Assembly (NCBI GenBank): GCA_905178155.1
Contig: CAJINV010000003.1
Span: 2,623,065-2,687,064, forward strand
Source: Amoebophrya sp. A120
Lineage: Eukaryota; Sar; Dinophyceae; Syndiniales; Amoebophryaceae
Reading direction: 5' to 3'
Length of the DNA stretch: 64,000 bases
The translations under genes and the position numbers were made by a program. Within the stretch, counting starts at the first letter, position 1. Every line of letters starts with the position of its first letter. This document shows positions 24,425-35,745 of the stretch, piece by piece. The notes beneath the pieces are model-generated. The model was not told the origin of the DNA. It worked only from the letters and a program-made list of their open reading frames with translations, and made no database searches.

Positions 24425-27400
24425 CTACCCCCGCCCCAAATGCATCTGGAAGAAGGGCGAGGTGCGGACGTCCCTGAGCTGGATCCGACGCGCGGGGTCC
24501 TTTACAAGCATCTGAGAAATCAAGGATGCACACTATTACAGTGAAAAGTGCCCCCCACCCCCAAAGTTGCAAAAATTTGTGATGCGACGTTTCCAAATGA
24601 AAACTTTTTGTCATGCAAGAAAGTAGTACGAATCTTTCTGATGCAGAGTCCAGTCGTGTTTCGCATCGCTTGCATGACAAACACCGCTCTTGCTGGGATC
24701 TTTTGCGATACAAATTTTTGCCATTCACGATCGGAAATCTGTGATGCTGATCCATGCAAGAGGGCGAATGTTTCATTTGGAAAGGTTTGCAATACAAATG
24801 CTTTCAAGTAGTTCGGGGGTGGGGGCATTTTTCATTGTAATACACACGCGTCGGACATGATCCGCTTGTCGATCGGGAACTTCGGCTCCTTGCGAAGGAT
24901 GCGTTTGCACGTTTTCTCCGTGCTCTCGTCCTCGAACGGCGGTTTCCCGAGGAGCAATTCGTACAGCATGATGCCCAGCGCCCACACGTCGGTCAAGTTT
25001 CCCTCGTACTCCCGGCGGTGCTGCACGATTTCCGGGGCCAGGTAGTCCAGAGTGCCGCAGAAGGTGCTGCGCTTCAAGCTGACGGACTTGCACACCGTCC
25101 CGAAGTCCGCAATCTTGACCAGGCCGTCCCGCCCAACCAAGATGTTTTCCAGCTTTATGTCCCCGTGCAGGACGCTGTTCTCGTGCAGGTAGGTGAAGCC
25201 GTCGCAGATCTGGTACATAAACTCCGCGGCCTCCCTATGAACTGCAAAAGTATCGCACTAGTATAAATTGCATTACAAATTAGCCCAACATTACAAATTG
25301 AATTTGTAATGCTGGCTTCCCTTGAGAGAGAGAGCTGTAAATGCAGAAATGCAATTCCAATTACTACGAGTACGATACTTTTACGCAGGATACTCCCGCT
25401 CGGAGAACGCGCTGGCGCCGTTGGTCCCCGTCAAGCGCTCCTGCAGCTTGGCGTACAGATCTACGTCGCACAGTTCCAGAAGTAGGTATATTTTCCGGTC
25501 GTCTGTAAAGTAGTCGTAGAACTTCAGCACGTGGGGGTGGTCGAGCACACTGTGCACCTCGATCTCGCGCAGCAGAAAATCCTGCATACGCAACTGCTTC
25601 ACCTGGAGTTTTCATGTTGTCATGTGGAACATCATCATCATGCAGATGCACGTTACGACCGATAGAAGAAATACGTCGGCGTCGGTGAGATTCTATCTAT
25701 CACAAAGAAAAACAAAGAGGACGCAAGTCTCTTCGACAGTTTTTTAGACGGAAATAATATCAGGCACGCAACGACCTACCCCTACGAGACAAAAACTACA
25801 TCCAGATCCACGCAAGGAAAACGAAGGAGGTCAAAAAGAAACCTTCGACTTCCGGATGATTTTCAGGGCGTACAGATCAGGATTTCCCTTGCCGGCAGAG
25901 AAGAAGGCGGGTGAAGGGGTGAAGCTAGGACGTGGCCGCACTTTGTACAAGTGCCCCGAGTATCAGTTGCAAACGTAATTATACCGCACTCGTACCAATG
26001 GCAGGACTGCATGACGAATCGCTTAAACTGAATTATCATTATTCATACAAACTCCATTGATTTGCATATGCATTTCTCCGCTTTATACAGGTATACGATA
26101 CTTTTGCACTGCATACCGAGGTACCCTGGCCGATTGTTTCGAGCACGTCGAAGTCCTTCAGCGTGTTCGGGCTCTGGTAAAAGTTTAAGCGGTTCAGTAG
26201 CGAGTTGGTGAAATCGCCGGGCGAAGGCTGCTGCTGACTCAGCGCAGTGGACACGGAGTGGGAGTTCTCTTCGGACAGGGACTTTTGCGCTACTTCGACG
26301 ACCAAGCGATCGCCAGGCTGCGGTTGGAGTTGGTCGGGACTGGGGAACACCGATTGCTGTTGGTGAGTCGCCGTAGCAGGCGACTTCATTTTGCTACTAC
26401 TCGACGAGGACGTCGTCGCCGCTCCGCCTCCAATTCCACCCGGGGGAACCACTTTGATCAGATGCTGCGTTTTGGCCACATGGTTTTTTAACTTGGCTTG
26501 AAAAGGATTTGTGGAAGTTGTAGACACGACGACCGAGGAAGAAGAGCAAGAACGACTCGACGGTCCAACGCCAGCAGGGCCGGTCATGGCGGTGGACGGC
26601 ACCACCTGTGCGGCCGGCTGGGGCACCATTTGATGGTGGAAACTTTTAGGTACCGCGAGCGGCTTCTTCGGCGAACTGGTCGGACACTTCAGTATGGAGA
26701 GAAAAAAGTTTGCCACAGTCACTACATCACCAACGACACTTCAACTTGCAGGCTTTGCATTACAAATTTTTCTAGCATCACAGCGTTTTCTTGTATTGCA
26801 GAAACATAGGGGAATCCCTTATGAAGTTTCCCTGTGATGCATTTTTACACATGACAGAAAGTGCTGCATTGCGAAAATGCGCATGAGTGATCGTGACGAA
26901 CTTTTTTTGTTTGATATTCAGCTGGAAGTTGTTACTCCAGGTCTGCGTCTTCCCCGGCGTGCGGGGCTGCAGGTGCTGCGAACAAGCTTGCGCACTGCTA
27001 GAGGCCGCAAGATGTTGCCCGCGGCCCTGTTGGTGGCTCACCAGATGGCCCACTTCCAGCGGACTGGCAATCCGCGGTACGGACGCCAGAATAGGCGTTG
27101 CCACGGACGGGGTGTTTGCGGTGGAAGTGGCGACGGGCGTCGTTACCGGTCGTTGCACCATCACAGAGGCGCTACCGCCGAGAGCCGCTGCTGCACCCTT
27201 GTTGCCGTGCATGCTGAGGGGCGAAGACGCTGGCGGCGCCTGTGAAGTTGTTGTGGTCCCGCCAATCGAGGACGACCCGTTGGCCGGAAAGGTTTTGTAG
27301 TACGTTGGCGTGCTTGCAGAGCCGTCGCGGACAATCCCGCCAGTTTTTGATTCCGTTCGGGTGGAGGTGGTAGAGGGCGGTGGGAAGTAAGATAACGCCG

Positions 27401-30400
27401 TGGGCGCAGGCACTGTTTGTCCGACCCCAACCAGCCGGCGGGATGAGGATGCTGCCGAATTGTGCGCGTTCACGCTAGTCGTTGGTGTGTTCACACCGGA
27501 ATGGGCCGTGCGTGTCGCCAAAATCGCGGTCGCCGGGGTGATGGCGCGGATGTACCCTGCGGCGCTCATCGACCTCGCCGTACTAGAACTGCTCGTCGAG
27601 GGATGGACACCAGGCGCCGCGGCCTGAAGCACCGGGGACGACGAAACTACAGCTCTCCCTGTGACTGGATTCGCACAAGTGCTGGTCTCCCCTACCCCGG
27701 ATGACTCAGTGTTCTTGCCTCCCCGGTCAATACTGGAGGACATTATGGAATACGGATGATCAGCACCGAGAACTGGACTCGCGATCTTGTGAGGAAACGG
27801 GAACCGGCTGAGGGTGCCACCTACGGGAGGACCACCAGTGGGGGCCACACCTCCGGGACTGGCGACCAGAGTTGATGTACCCGATGCCGTAACCGGAGAG
27901 GAGCTTGCTAGCACCGGACTGCCGAACACCGTTTTTGGCTTCGACGATGACGAGGTGGACGGGTGCGGCGCTGCTGCAGAAGGTGCTGTCGCCGTGGTCA
28001 CAAGTGGCTTTGCTGTCACCACGACATCCTCGGCATTCGCGTTTGGTTTGCTGCGTGTCTTTGTGCTTCTTTCACCACTACCAGAAGAAGTAGTGCCTGG
28101 AACATCAACTGCAACGCCAAAGGAAAGACAGCCGTCACTCATGATGCTTTTGCTTTCCTCAACGGAACAAACGGATTTGCTCTTGCTGCCCTGCTGTCTT
28201 ACGGACGACCCATCTTCGACTGGGAAAAGTCGGGGCGCTGCAAATTCGGGGGTCGATCTGGGGTTTGTGTCCGCAACTTCTGTTGCTTTGCTCGTCTTGG
28301 GCGTGCTAGCAACGATCGTCCTCGGCGATGTGCTGGACGTGGCCGCGCCGTCACCTACAGGCCGCTGCATCATCTGCGGAGTGACATGCCCGCTCCGCGA
28401 GGTGGGAGTTGCTTTTTTACTTCTATCTTCCGCGCTTGAAATAGATGCACCTGGTGCGCTACTCGTAGTTCCACCAGGGGCTCGCTTGCGATATACGTTT
28501 TTGTCGGCCGCGGACTGGCGTAAGGGCGTGATCTTCCCCACTAGCGGTTGGAGGTTCTTTGTTCCATGCTGATCCTGCTCTCGTGAATTGCGAGGGCGGA
28601 CAATCGCACTTTCGGTTGCTGAAACGGGACGCTGCTGTGCATTTTGATTGATGGAGAATGATCTCGGCGCCGCGACCGTGCTACTTGATGGAACGGTGAT
28701 AGAGCTGGCTCCTGCTGCCTTCCGAACCGTTGTTGTTGTACTATCAGCAGCACCACCAGTTGTCGCTCGTGGGGACACCGAGCGCTGCATTTGCTCCCGA
28801 ACCGAGTGGGCACGCTCTTTGCCGCGCTGCACCAGCTCCTGCTGCCTCGAACGCACCGCCTCTTTCTTGTCGTGTATTTCGCTGACCTTTTGGTTCCAGA
28901 TATCCTGTGTAAAAACGTCCCCCTGTGAACAGGATGAGCAGATGAAAGAATCTGTGATGCGGCTGCACTTGCTAACGTGCACCACACTGCAGAGTGCAAC
29001 TTGTCATGCGTGACTCACAAAACTCCTAGGTTTGTGTTGCAAAATCCCCATCCTGACTCTGGTGTGGGTACGTTTTTACTCAGGATATCAGAAGTCTTGC
29101 AAAGCTCGCACTGGAGTGCGGTCACGTCCTTTTGAGCCACCTGTTGCATTTTTTGCCGAGCGTGTGCTGGTAGTGGTGGCGCAGGCGGTAAGGGCGGACA
29201 CCGGCAACGCGTCGTCCTGCTGGTCCGAGGATTTTTCTTTTTCAGCCACGGGCATATCAGAAGCCTTCTTGTCGTCTGATGTTCTGGAGCTCTCGGAAAT
29301 TCTTCGGTTCGTCAAGACTGGCTTAAACTCCCGGGGCGTTCCCAGAAGATTGCTTGACCCGCTTGGCGCGCCCGCGCCACGTCTGTTCTGGTTCACAAAG
29401 TTGCGTTTTTTCTCCGAGCTTTGCGGCAGCTGATCGGGAGAGTCTGCTGTCTCGTTGTTCTGCGAAATCCGAGACGCTGGTCGGTAGATGTGTTTCTTCT
29501 TTGGCGGCGACTTCTTCACCGCCGAAGTTCCCGATCGCTCCTGTACGCGCGGCGCACTGGTCTGCGAGCGCTTATTCGTTTTGCTTGGCGTGCCACCTCC
29601 CGCAGGAGAGGCGCCGGGTGCTGCCGATGCAGCAACTGCTTTTCTTTCCTTAGAAGTGACCACGGAGCCGCTTGTCAAGGAAGTGCTGGTACAACTGTGG
29701 TTCTTTCTACTTTGCGAAGAAGTCACTTCTACTCCTGCTGCCTTCTGCAGTGGTGACACGACATTTTTTGGTCTTGGGACGCTCGCAGCTTCAGCCCTCG
29801 CTCTCATGGACATCATTGAAGCAGATACCCCGCCGCGTCCATTCATAGAAAATGACAGGAAAGGATTCTTTCGACTCCGTGACGGCGCAGGATTTCCTCC
29901 GCCGCGGGTGTTTATTGCAGGGGTCGTGCGCCCGCTCTTTGCCGGGCTGCGCGGCTTGGTTGGCGTCCGCTTCTTCGGCGAGAATCTTTGCAAACCGCTT
30001 TTTTGCATCAAACGCTTCTTCGTCGCGGAAGACGGATTCACATCACGGGTTGCTTCTGTCTCGGCCCTGCGTTCGGCAAGAACAGGTTTGTAGCTAACAG
30101 ATTGATCCACAGTATAACAACCCGAGCTGCCCTCGAGCCTGTTCGTGTTTCCGCGAGCGTGCTGGTCCCCCTGCTCAGCTATTGGCTCGTCTGGAGAGCA
30201 GAACAAGACCGCTGCTGTTACGTTGTTCTTTTCTGAGATTTTTCCTGACTTTATTCGACTCGCCGCGGCAGCGAATTCCCGTGGAGGCATTTTCACGGAA
30301 TAACTCCGGAGGTTCTCGTTCTCCTGCTCTTGAGCGGAGGTAGTAGCGTCGTCCTCGATTGCGTTCGTCGTCCAAGCGCGTTGCGTCCGCGTCGCAGATC

Positions 30401-33400
30401 CGGCTGCGACATCGTGTCTGGTCCCAGGTGGGGACGCTCGAAACTTCTCCCGCAGATCCGAGATGGCACCAAGAGCACTGCGGATGATGCTTGCGTTCAC
30501 GCTCTTGCTACCAGGTCTGATGTTACTCTTCTCTTCGACTTCGCGCAAGGTTTCTGGTTGTTCTCCCCCATACAAAGTTCTTGGCGTTCGTGTGGTCTCC
30601 ACTCCTTCGCCTGGTGGATGGACCATGATAATGCCTGCTGCTCCCGCAGTACTAGGGGCACTGGTATTTATTTTTGGCTTCGTCGAGCGAATGCGCAAGG
30701 AATCCTGAGTTGCACTTCTGGGACTGTGTGTGCTGGTCTCGAGGAGCGAAGAGGAGTTGATATGCGCTTGGTCTTCTACCTCCTGCTGCACTCCTTCAAG
30801 GTCGTCCAGTGCGGGACTTGCGGGACTGCCGTCGTACAAAATCGAAGCCGCTGCATCCTCCACTGACATTCGCGCCAGAGCCTCCATGCGCGCGGAATGC
30901 TTTCGACTCGCAAGACCACTAGTTGCTTCTTCGTTTATTCCCCTTTTGATGATGTTGTCCCTCACGACTCTACAACTCGGCCTTTGCGGCTCAGCATCTG
31001 GCACTCCGGCGGGATGTGGCCGGCCGTGTAATTGTACCGCGTCATCGGCGCCTTCAGCGCGAGCAGAAGCCACGTCGGCATGATGAAGAGTCGCGTCGTC
31101 GTCGTAGTCAACGTCATCGAGCCCAAAATCGTCTGCCAGTTGTGTTCTTTTGTTAGCTTGCTGCTTCTGCCTCATCGCCGCTTTGCTCTTCAGGGGGCTC
31201 ATGCGCTTCATCTTCGCGTTGGGACTGCGAGCAACAGCTGCAACTGCATGAGCTCCACCACCCGAAGAGCTGCTTCCTCCGGCCTGTAGTTGAGAGGAGA
31301 ACATGGCCACCAGGGATCGCACACGCGAGCTGTTCGAAGAAGCCGAAGTTCTACTGTCCTGCGGACCTGCGGTGGTTGCGGTTTGTTCACCGGCAGCTGC
31401 GAGGTCTACTTCTTTGATGCCCTCGTGGAGGCCCTCGGGTGGAGGTGCCGTTTTACTGCCAAGAAGGGACGAGGTTGTTCTTGAACTCGGTCGAATTTCT
31501 GCTTCTTGCGCAATCAATGGCTGCGATTCATCTTGCACCACTGATGATCGTGTTCCACCAACACCTTGGTGGGTGCCAACTTCTACTTCTTCGAAGGGAG
31601 ATCGCAAAGCGGCGCCGATGGGTTCGACGGGTGAAATCAAGGACGTGGGGCGAATAGGAGGCGAGGACCTGCCGCTGTCGTCATCGTGCGACGTGGAGAA
31701 ACCGGGGGTGTCATCCGAGGATGACGGAGATTCTCGCCGCTCTTTCATCTCCGTCAGGTTGCGCATGTTCATGCAAAAGTCATCTTCGTTACTACGCCCA
31801 AACCGGGCTGTCTTCGGCTCCTCCTCTTGCTGTGAAAGTTCTAGATTTTTGTCCTGTTCCGCTTCTTGTCCTTGTCGTATCGGAACGGCCAATGAAGATC
31901 CACCCGAGCAGGCCCTGAGCTGCACTGCCAATTTAGGAACTACCTGGTGCTGCGCCTGGGGAGGTCCTGGTGCCGGACTACGACTACCATGCATCCTCGC
32001 GGCGTCCCCGTCCTCCATAGAAGTACTGGGCTGTGCCTGCACTGCCGCCTTGTCGTCGGCCAACAGGGGTTGATCAAGACCAAAGGGGTCATCTTGTTGG
32101 TGCTCTGCTGCCGGCTGATCGCCGGTTAACAAAGTTGCTGTTGCAGAGCAGGCCACACTGGACGAGGACGATGCTGCATCGATTTTTGTGACAGCCTGCC
32201 GGACGAGGTCGGAATCGCTTTGCCGCGCACAGTTGTTCTTGTCGGAGCGCGTTTCCCTGTTTTGCGCGGACGCGGACGACGGGGGGCAGATCTCCAAGCT
32301 CTGTCGAGCGGACGCAAAAACGTCCTGGCTAGAAAAGGTGATGTCAATCAACTCCGGACTGTTGTAGTTGACAAGATCTACCTCCGCCGCCCGGTTCAGG
32401 TCGCCTGCTGGTGGTGGATGTTCCCCGCCGGTTGTTGATGTTCTGCGCTTTTGTTCAATATCTCCGGAAGCACAAGCACCACTCGCTGGCGTCTGCGCTT
32501 CCTCGGAGGCGACAGACTGGAAATCGTCGTCTGCAGTGTCCCGCCTGGCGACGTGCCGCCGGCTTGATGTCTGATGCCGTCGATTGGGGCTCGGGCTCAG
32601 TCGGAGCGCCGTTTTAAGACTCATCGACTCGTTCTTCGGCCGCCGCATCGGAGACAATTCTAAGGACGACGGTTTGCTGTGCGGAGAGTGGACGAGGTCC
32701 TCCGAGATGAGCTTGGTCGTTGTCAAAACGCGAGAAATTATGATCTCAGCACGCGGTGCGCGCGCCAGAAGATCGTCAAATGTTGACCTGCTCGTCTGGC
32801 TCTCAACATCGTCTTCCTGGAGTTCTTGTGCGGCGTCAGCAAAGAGGCTGTTTTTCGGGTGTCCCAGGAGGGCGCCCCATGTTTCGCTGCTGTCTCCGTG
32901 GAGAAAGGATCGCAGTTCGTCTGCGCCTGCGTCGTGTCGTCGCGCAGCTGCCTCCGCTGCAGGAGCCCCCTCCAATGGCCGGAGAAAATCAAACAGCCGA
33001 ACGAGAAACTCCTTGTCGCGAGTGTCAATGATTGATATTTGATGCGAAGATGCGGTCTCTTTATCCTCTCCATCGCCTCTGGAAGATACACCCAAAGATG
33101 GCGCCACTGCTTCTTCGCTCGTCATTTTTTCACACGACGCTGAAAAAGCGAGCAACTTGGCTCGTTCCCGCCCGTTCTTCGAACTTCGATCCAGAAGCAC
33201 ATGCTGCGCGGGATCCAGGTCTGTACGAACGCTTGCTTTCCGGCTGCGCAAGGAATGCAGCCCCGTTGCAATGTCGAAAAAGCACCTGAAGGGGCGTGTG
33301 CGTGTGTAGTGCTACATATTCAACTTCGAAAATATATCGCACTCGGACATAATCCCAATCAACACTTTGTCATAAATTTGACTGTTACACTTCATTTGAG

Positions 33401-34023
33401 AAGTAGGTGGTTCCAGAAACAAGTTACATACGTAGTACAGCCAGAGCTATACAAGTACCCGATCGCTTTTTCGTCTGTTGTGCAGCGCACTGCCCCCACC
33501 GCAGCCAGTTCCGCAACACACAGCAATGTTTTTTCGTCATCACTCAGAAAGCAACAAGCTTGGCGCACCAACGAGGGTTCTCGTGCTTGGTAGTGCTGGC
33601 GGTACGCATTTCCAAGCAACGTTTCAAGAGAAACTTTGTTCGAAGACCCCGGTGATGAGCAACTACTGCTGGTGCAAGAAGCTTGCAACTGCTGCCTCGT
33701 CTTGGCAATATCGACTGAGCGCACAGCAAAAGCCTCCCCTGTCTTGCGAAGCCGCGCAGCTCGCCAAGCAGTGTTCGCGCCAAGCGGGGCACCGAAATCA
33801 AAGTCGGCTTCGCTAAGGACCTATGACAGTAATATCATCATGTAAAACACGTCATGTGAGTTTCATTTCATTCTTGCGAAGGCCTGCTTTTTTGCAAATT
33901 ATCGCTATCCAGCAGGAACCGAAAATATAGTGTCTCTCCTGCGCTATTTTTACGCTTCGATGAGGTCGCGATCTCACTTACCAGTTCGTCCGGTCCAGCA
34001 TCTGAGGACCCTCCTTGGCCCAT
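24425..34023 (-). CDS. 2,664-aa protein kinase: N-terminal degenerate kinase fold, C-terminal Aurora-like kinase
   Basis: Exons 34023-33982, 33820-33432, 33285-29093, 28900-26917, 26687-26116, 25955-25843, 25602-25393, 25230-24843 and 24528-24425 sum to 7,995 nt. GT-AG introns and five introner elements are mixed. The N-terminus MGQGGSS fits an N-myristoylation site. Residues about 25-340 resemble a worn kinase domain: AVR in place of AxK (R48), a PSLVRQACCF hinge region, and RTDLDPAQHVLLD (164 onward) where HRDxKPxN would be. About 2,000 residues of Ser/Thr/Ala-rich, presumably disordered sequence follow. The C-terminal kinase has GQGTSG, K2425 (YALKII), HGDIKLEN with D2525, D2543 of DFG, then CGTLDYLAPEI and KRILRKEPKFP, closest to Aurora-type kinases. 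The HRD Arg is Gly. A nearby ATG-ATG choice is not at issue: the ATG at 34021-34023 precedes a clean GTAAGT donor. Confidence 0.83.
24534..24842. mobile_element. introner element, family C copy 1
   Basis: The ends are TATTACAGTGAAAAGTGCCC and the inverse of TATTACAATGAAAAATGCCC. It is 309 bp long, identical in length to copy 2, with a perfect CACAC duplication. Removal gives MSDACA-SLISQMLVKDP, the normal last helix of a kinase C-lobe. Confidence 0.95.
25236..25392. mobile_element. introner element, family D copy 1
   Basis: The ends are TATGAACTGCAAAAGTATCG and the inverse of TATCCTGCGTAAAAGTATCG. It is 157 bp long with a perfect CTCCC duplication. Removal gives AFSEREA-AEFMYQICDG in the kinase domain. 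Confidence 0.95.
25961..26115. mobile_element. introner element, family D copy 5
   Basis: The left end TATCAGTTGCAAACGTAATT is diverged. The right end is the inverse of TATGCAGTGCAAAAGTATCG. It is 155 bp long with a perfect CCGAG duplication. Removal completes the kinase glycine loop GQGTS-GHLYKV. Confidence 0.93.
26693..26916. mobile_element. introner element, family F copy 2
   Basis: The ends are TATGGAGAGAAAAAAGTTTG and the inverse of TATCAAACAAAAAAAGTTCG. It is 224 bp long with a perfect TTCAG duplication. The right half is very close to family F copy 1. Removal gives WSNNFQLK-CPTSSPKK in frame. Confidence 0.94.
28901..29087. mobile_element. introner element, family J (single copy, D-like tips)
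   Basis: The ends are TATCCTGTGTAAAAACGTCC and the inverse of TATCCTGAGTAAAAACGTAC. It is 187 bp long. The outer 15 bp resemble family D tips, but the interior differs. The flanks are CCAGA and TCAGA (4 of 5). The mismatch is informative: keeping the upstream copy makes TGA in frame, while keeping the downstream copy makes TGG (RALQDF-WNQKVSE). Confidence 0.92.
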
Positions 34024-35745
34024 GTTCGTCCCCAGCACAATAGAAGTCAACGGAGGAGCAAAAAAGCGCCGATGTGAAGAGTCGATTCTTCAAAATGAAA
34101 ATGCTGCGTAATTGAAGATTTCGTGGCGAATACAAGACGAAGACATGACGGCGGCTGTCAGCGTCCTGCAGACTTCTTCAATCCATCGGGTCGAGCAACA
34201 TCGCCGCACCATGAGCGTAAGTACTCGTGTCGCTGTCGTCACAAACAGCGCAATTAACATACTTCAGAGAGTGCTCTTCACGTACCATTTTGTTGCTGCA
34301 ATCGGTCGTGTGGTGCTACACAATTCAAAGACCGGTATTTCTATACTATTACTCTAGTTGTCTACCGAAACCGATCGATTGATGATGATGCGAATCTAAT
34401 AACTGACATTAATAAATTATGCCAAGTTTTAGTACGTGTACCCGTGGTATGCCTGCATGACCAGGGCAGAGCCAGGAACGCGACTCGGCCAGGAAGGTAG
34501 GCAAAGGCATCGAACCCAATAGGGTGGATGCTTTCGCAGCCCTGTCTCAAGAAGAGTTCTTGGACGTCAAAACAGAGTGAATAAGTACTACTAGGGACTT
34601 CTTGGTCTCTACTCTCATCTCAGGAACACCATGCCACTATCATGACTGCAGCTCGACATCGACGTGTAGATAAACGACAAAAATGGATTAGCGTTATGCG
34701 ATCGAAGGGAAACAAGAACAACTCCAAGCTCCAACTCAAAACATCTTTCAACACACGCACCGACCTGACCACATCGATGAAGATGAACTTGAACATGATG
34801 AAAGCTGCATTACCACGTCACATCGATTCATGAACCATTGCCATTGGAGCAGGACTGCCGATAGAGTTGTCCTATGCACACGTCTAGTTTTCCTTTTCAG
34901 ACCACCTCGTACAGATGTCTGCTGGCCACCATCTTTTGGCCAATATGCAGTTCATAAAAAGTGTACGTACAACCTTGACAATCTTTTGTTCACGTTCGAC
35001 CTCGAATCGAGCCAGCGATCTCGCACTGCGACAAATATCCATATCACGATGAAAAACTTTGCTCTTGCTGCAAGAAGATGTTTACGGAACCCCACCAGCT
35101 CGCGGTATTTGGCTCTGCAGCCTCCATGTCTGCACGCTCCCACTGCGATGTCCGTCGTGCGAAAAAGAAATTATATCGCGTACTGAAAAGACTGATGAGT
35201 CACATTTGAGAACAACAGTTGTTCATCAAGAATTTGAGAAAAATTCTTTGTTGCTTCAAGACTGCCCACCACGGAACCTTCACTTCCAGACTTTTACTTT
35301 CAAAACTAAAACCGGTTTACGTTTAGTACTAAATATGACGCTTTATTTGCCGGGGTCGTCCCATGATCCCACCATCGCAAGCTTTCGATTTCGTGGTCAT
35401 CAAGTTGCTCCGACTTGACACTGATTCAGGTAGAGTTCAGTTCTTACTAAGCCATAGCTACTCAACTTGTGTCAAAATAAAAGATTGCGCTAGGTATAAA
35501 ACTTTCATAAACTGCCTTTTGTGTGGTTCTGGAGTTATTTTGTCAGCCTCGGGAAGTAAGTACTGCTACTTACTTGATGAAAAGAAAGAGTAACGAGCGG
35601 CTGATATTTTCCTCCGCGAGGATTTTTACGATTACCGTCAACTACCTAGAAGGCGGACAAGCTAGCACACGGTCCTCGCGTTATTTCCCCGGCGACAAGA
35701 AGAGCAGGAAGATGTGGCTCTCTCTTCCGCTTCATCATTCCGTGC
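34024..35745. other. 1.7-kb intergenic stretch
   Basis: No confident gene. A 45-codon plus-strand ORF at 35049-35186 begins MKNFALAARRCLRNP, has a presequence-like start and ends NYIAY. It is the only item with any coding look. No conserved family or splice partner was found, so it is not called. Confidence 0.35.

Noticed and set aside
35049-35186. Plus-strand 45-codon ORF with a mitochondrial-presequence look
   Set aside because: It is too short, has no family match that I can name, and would be the only plus-strand gene.
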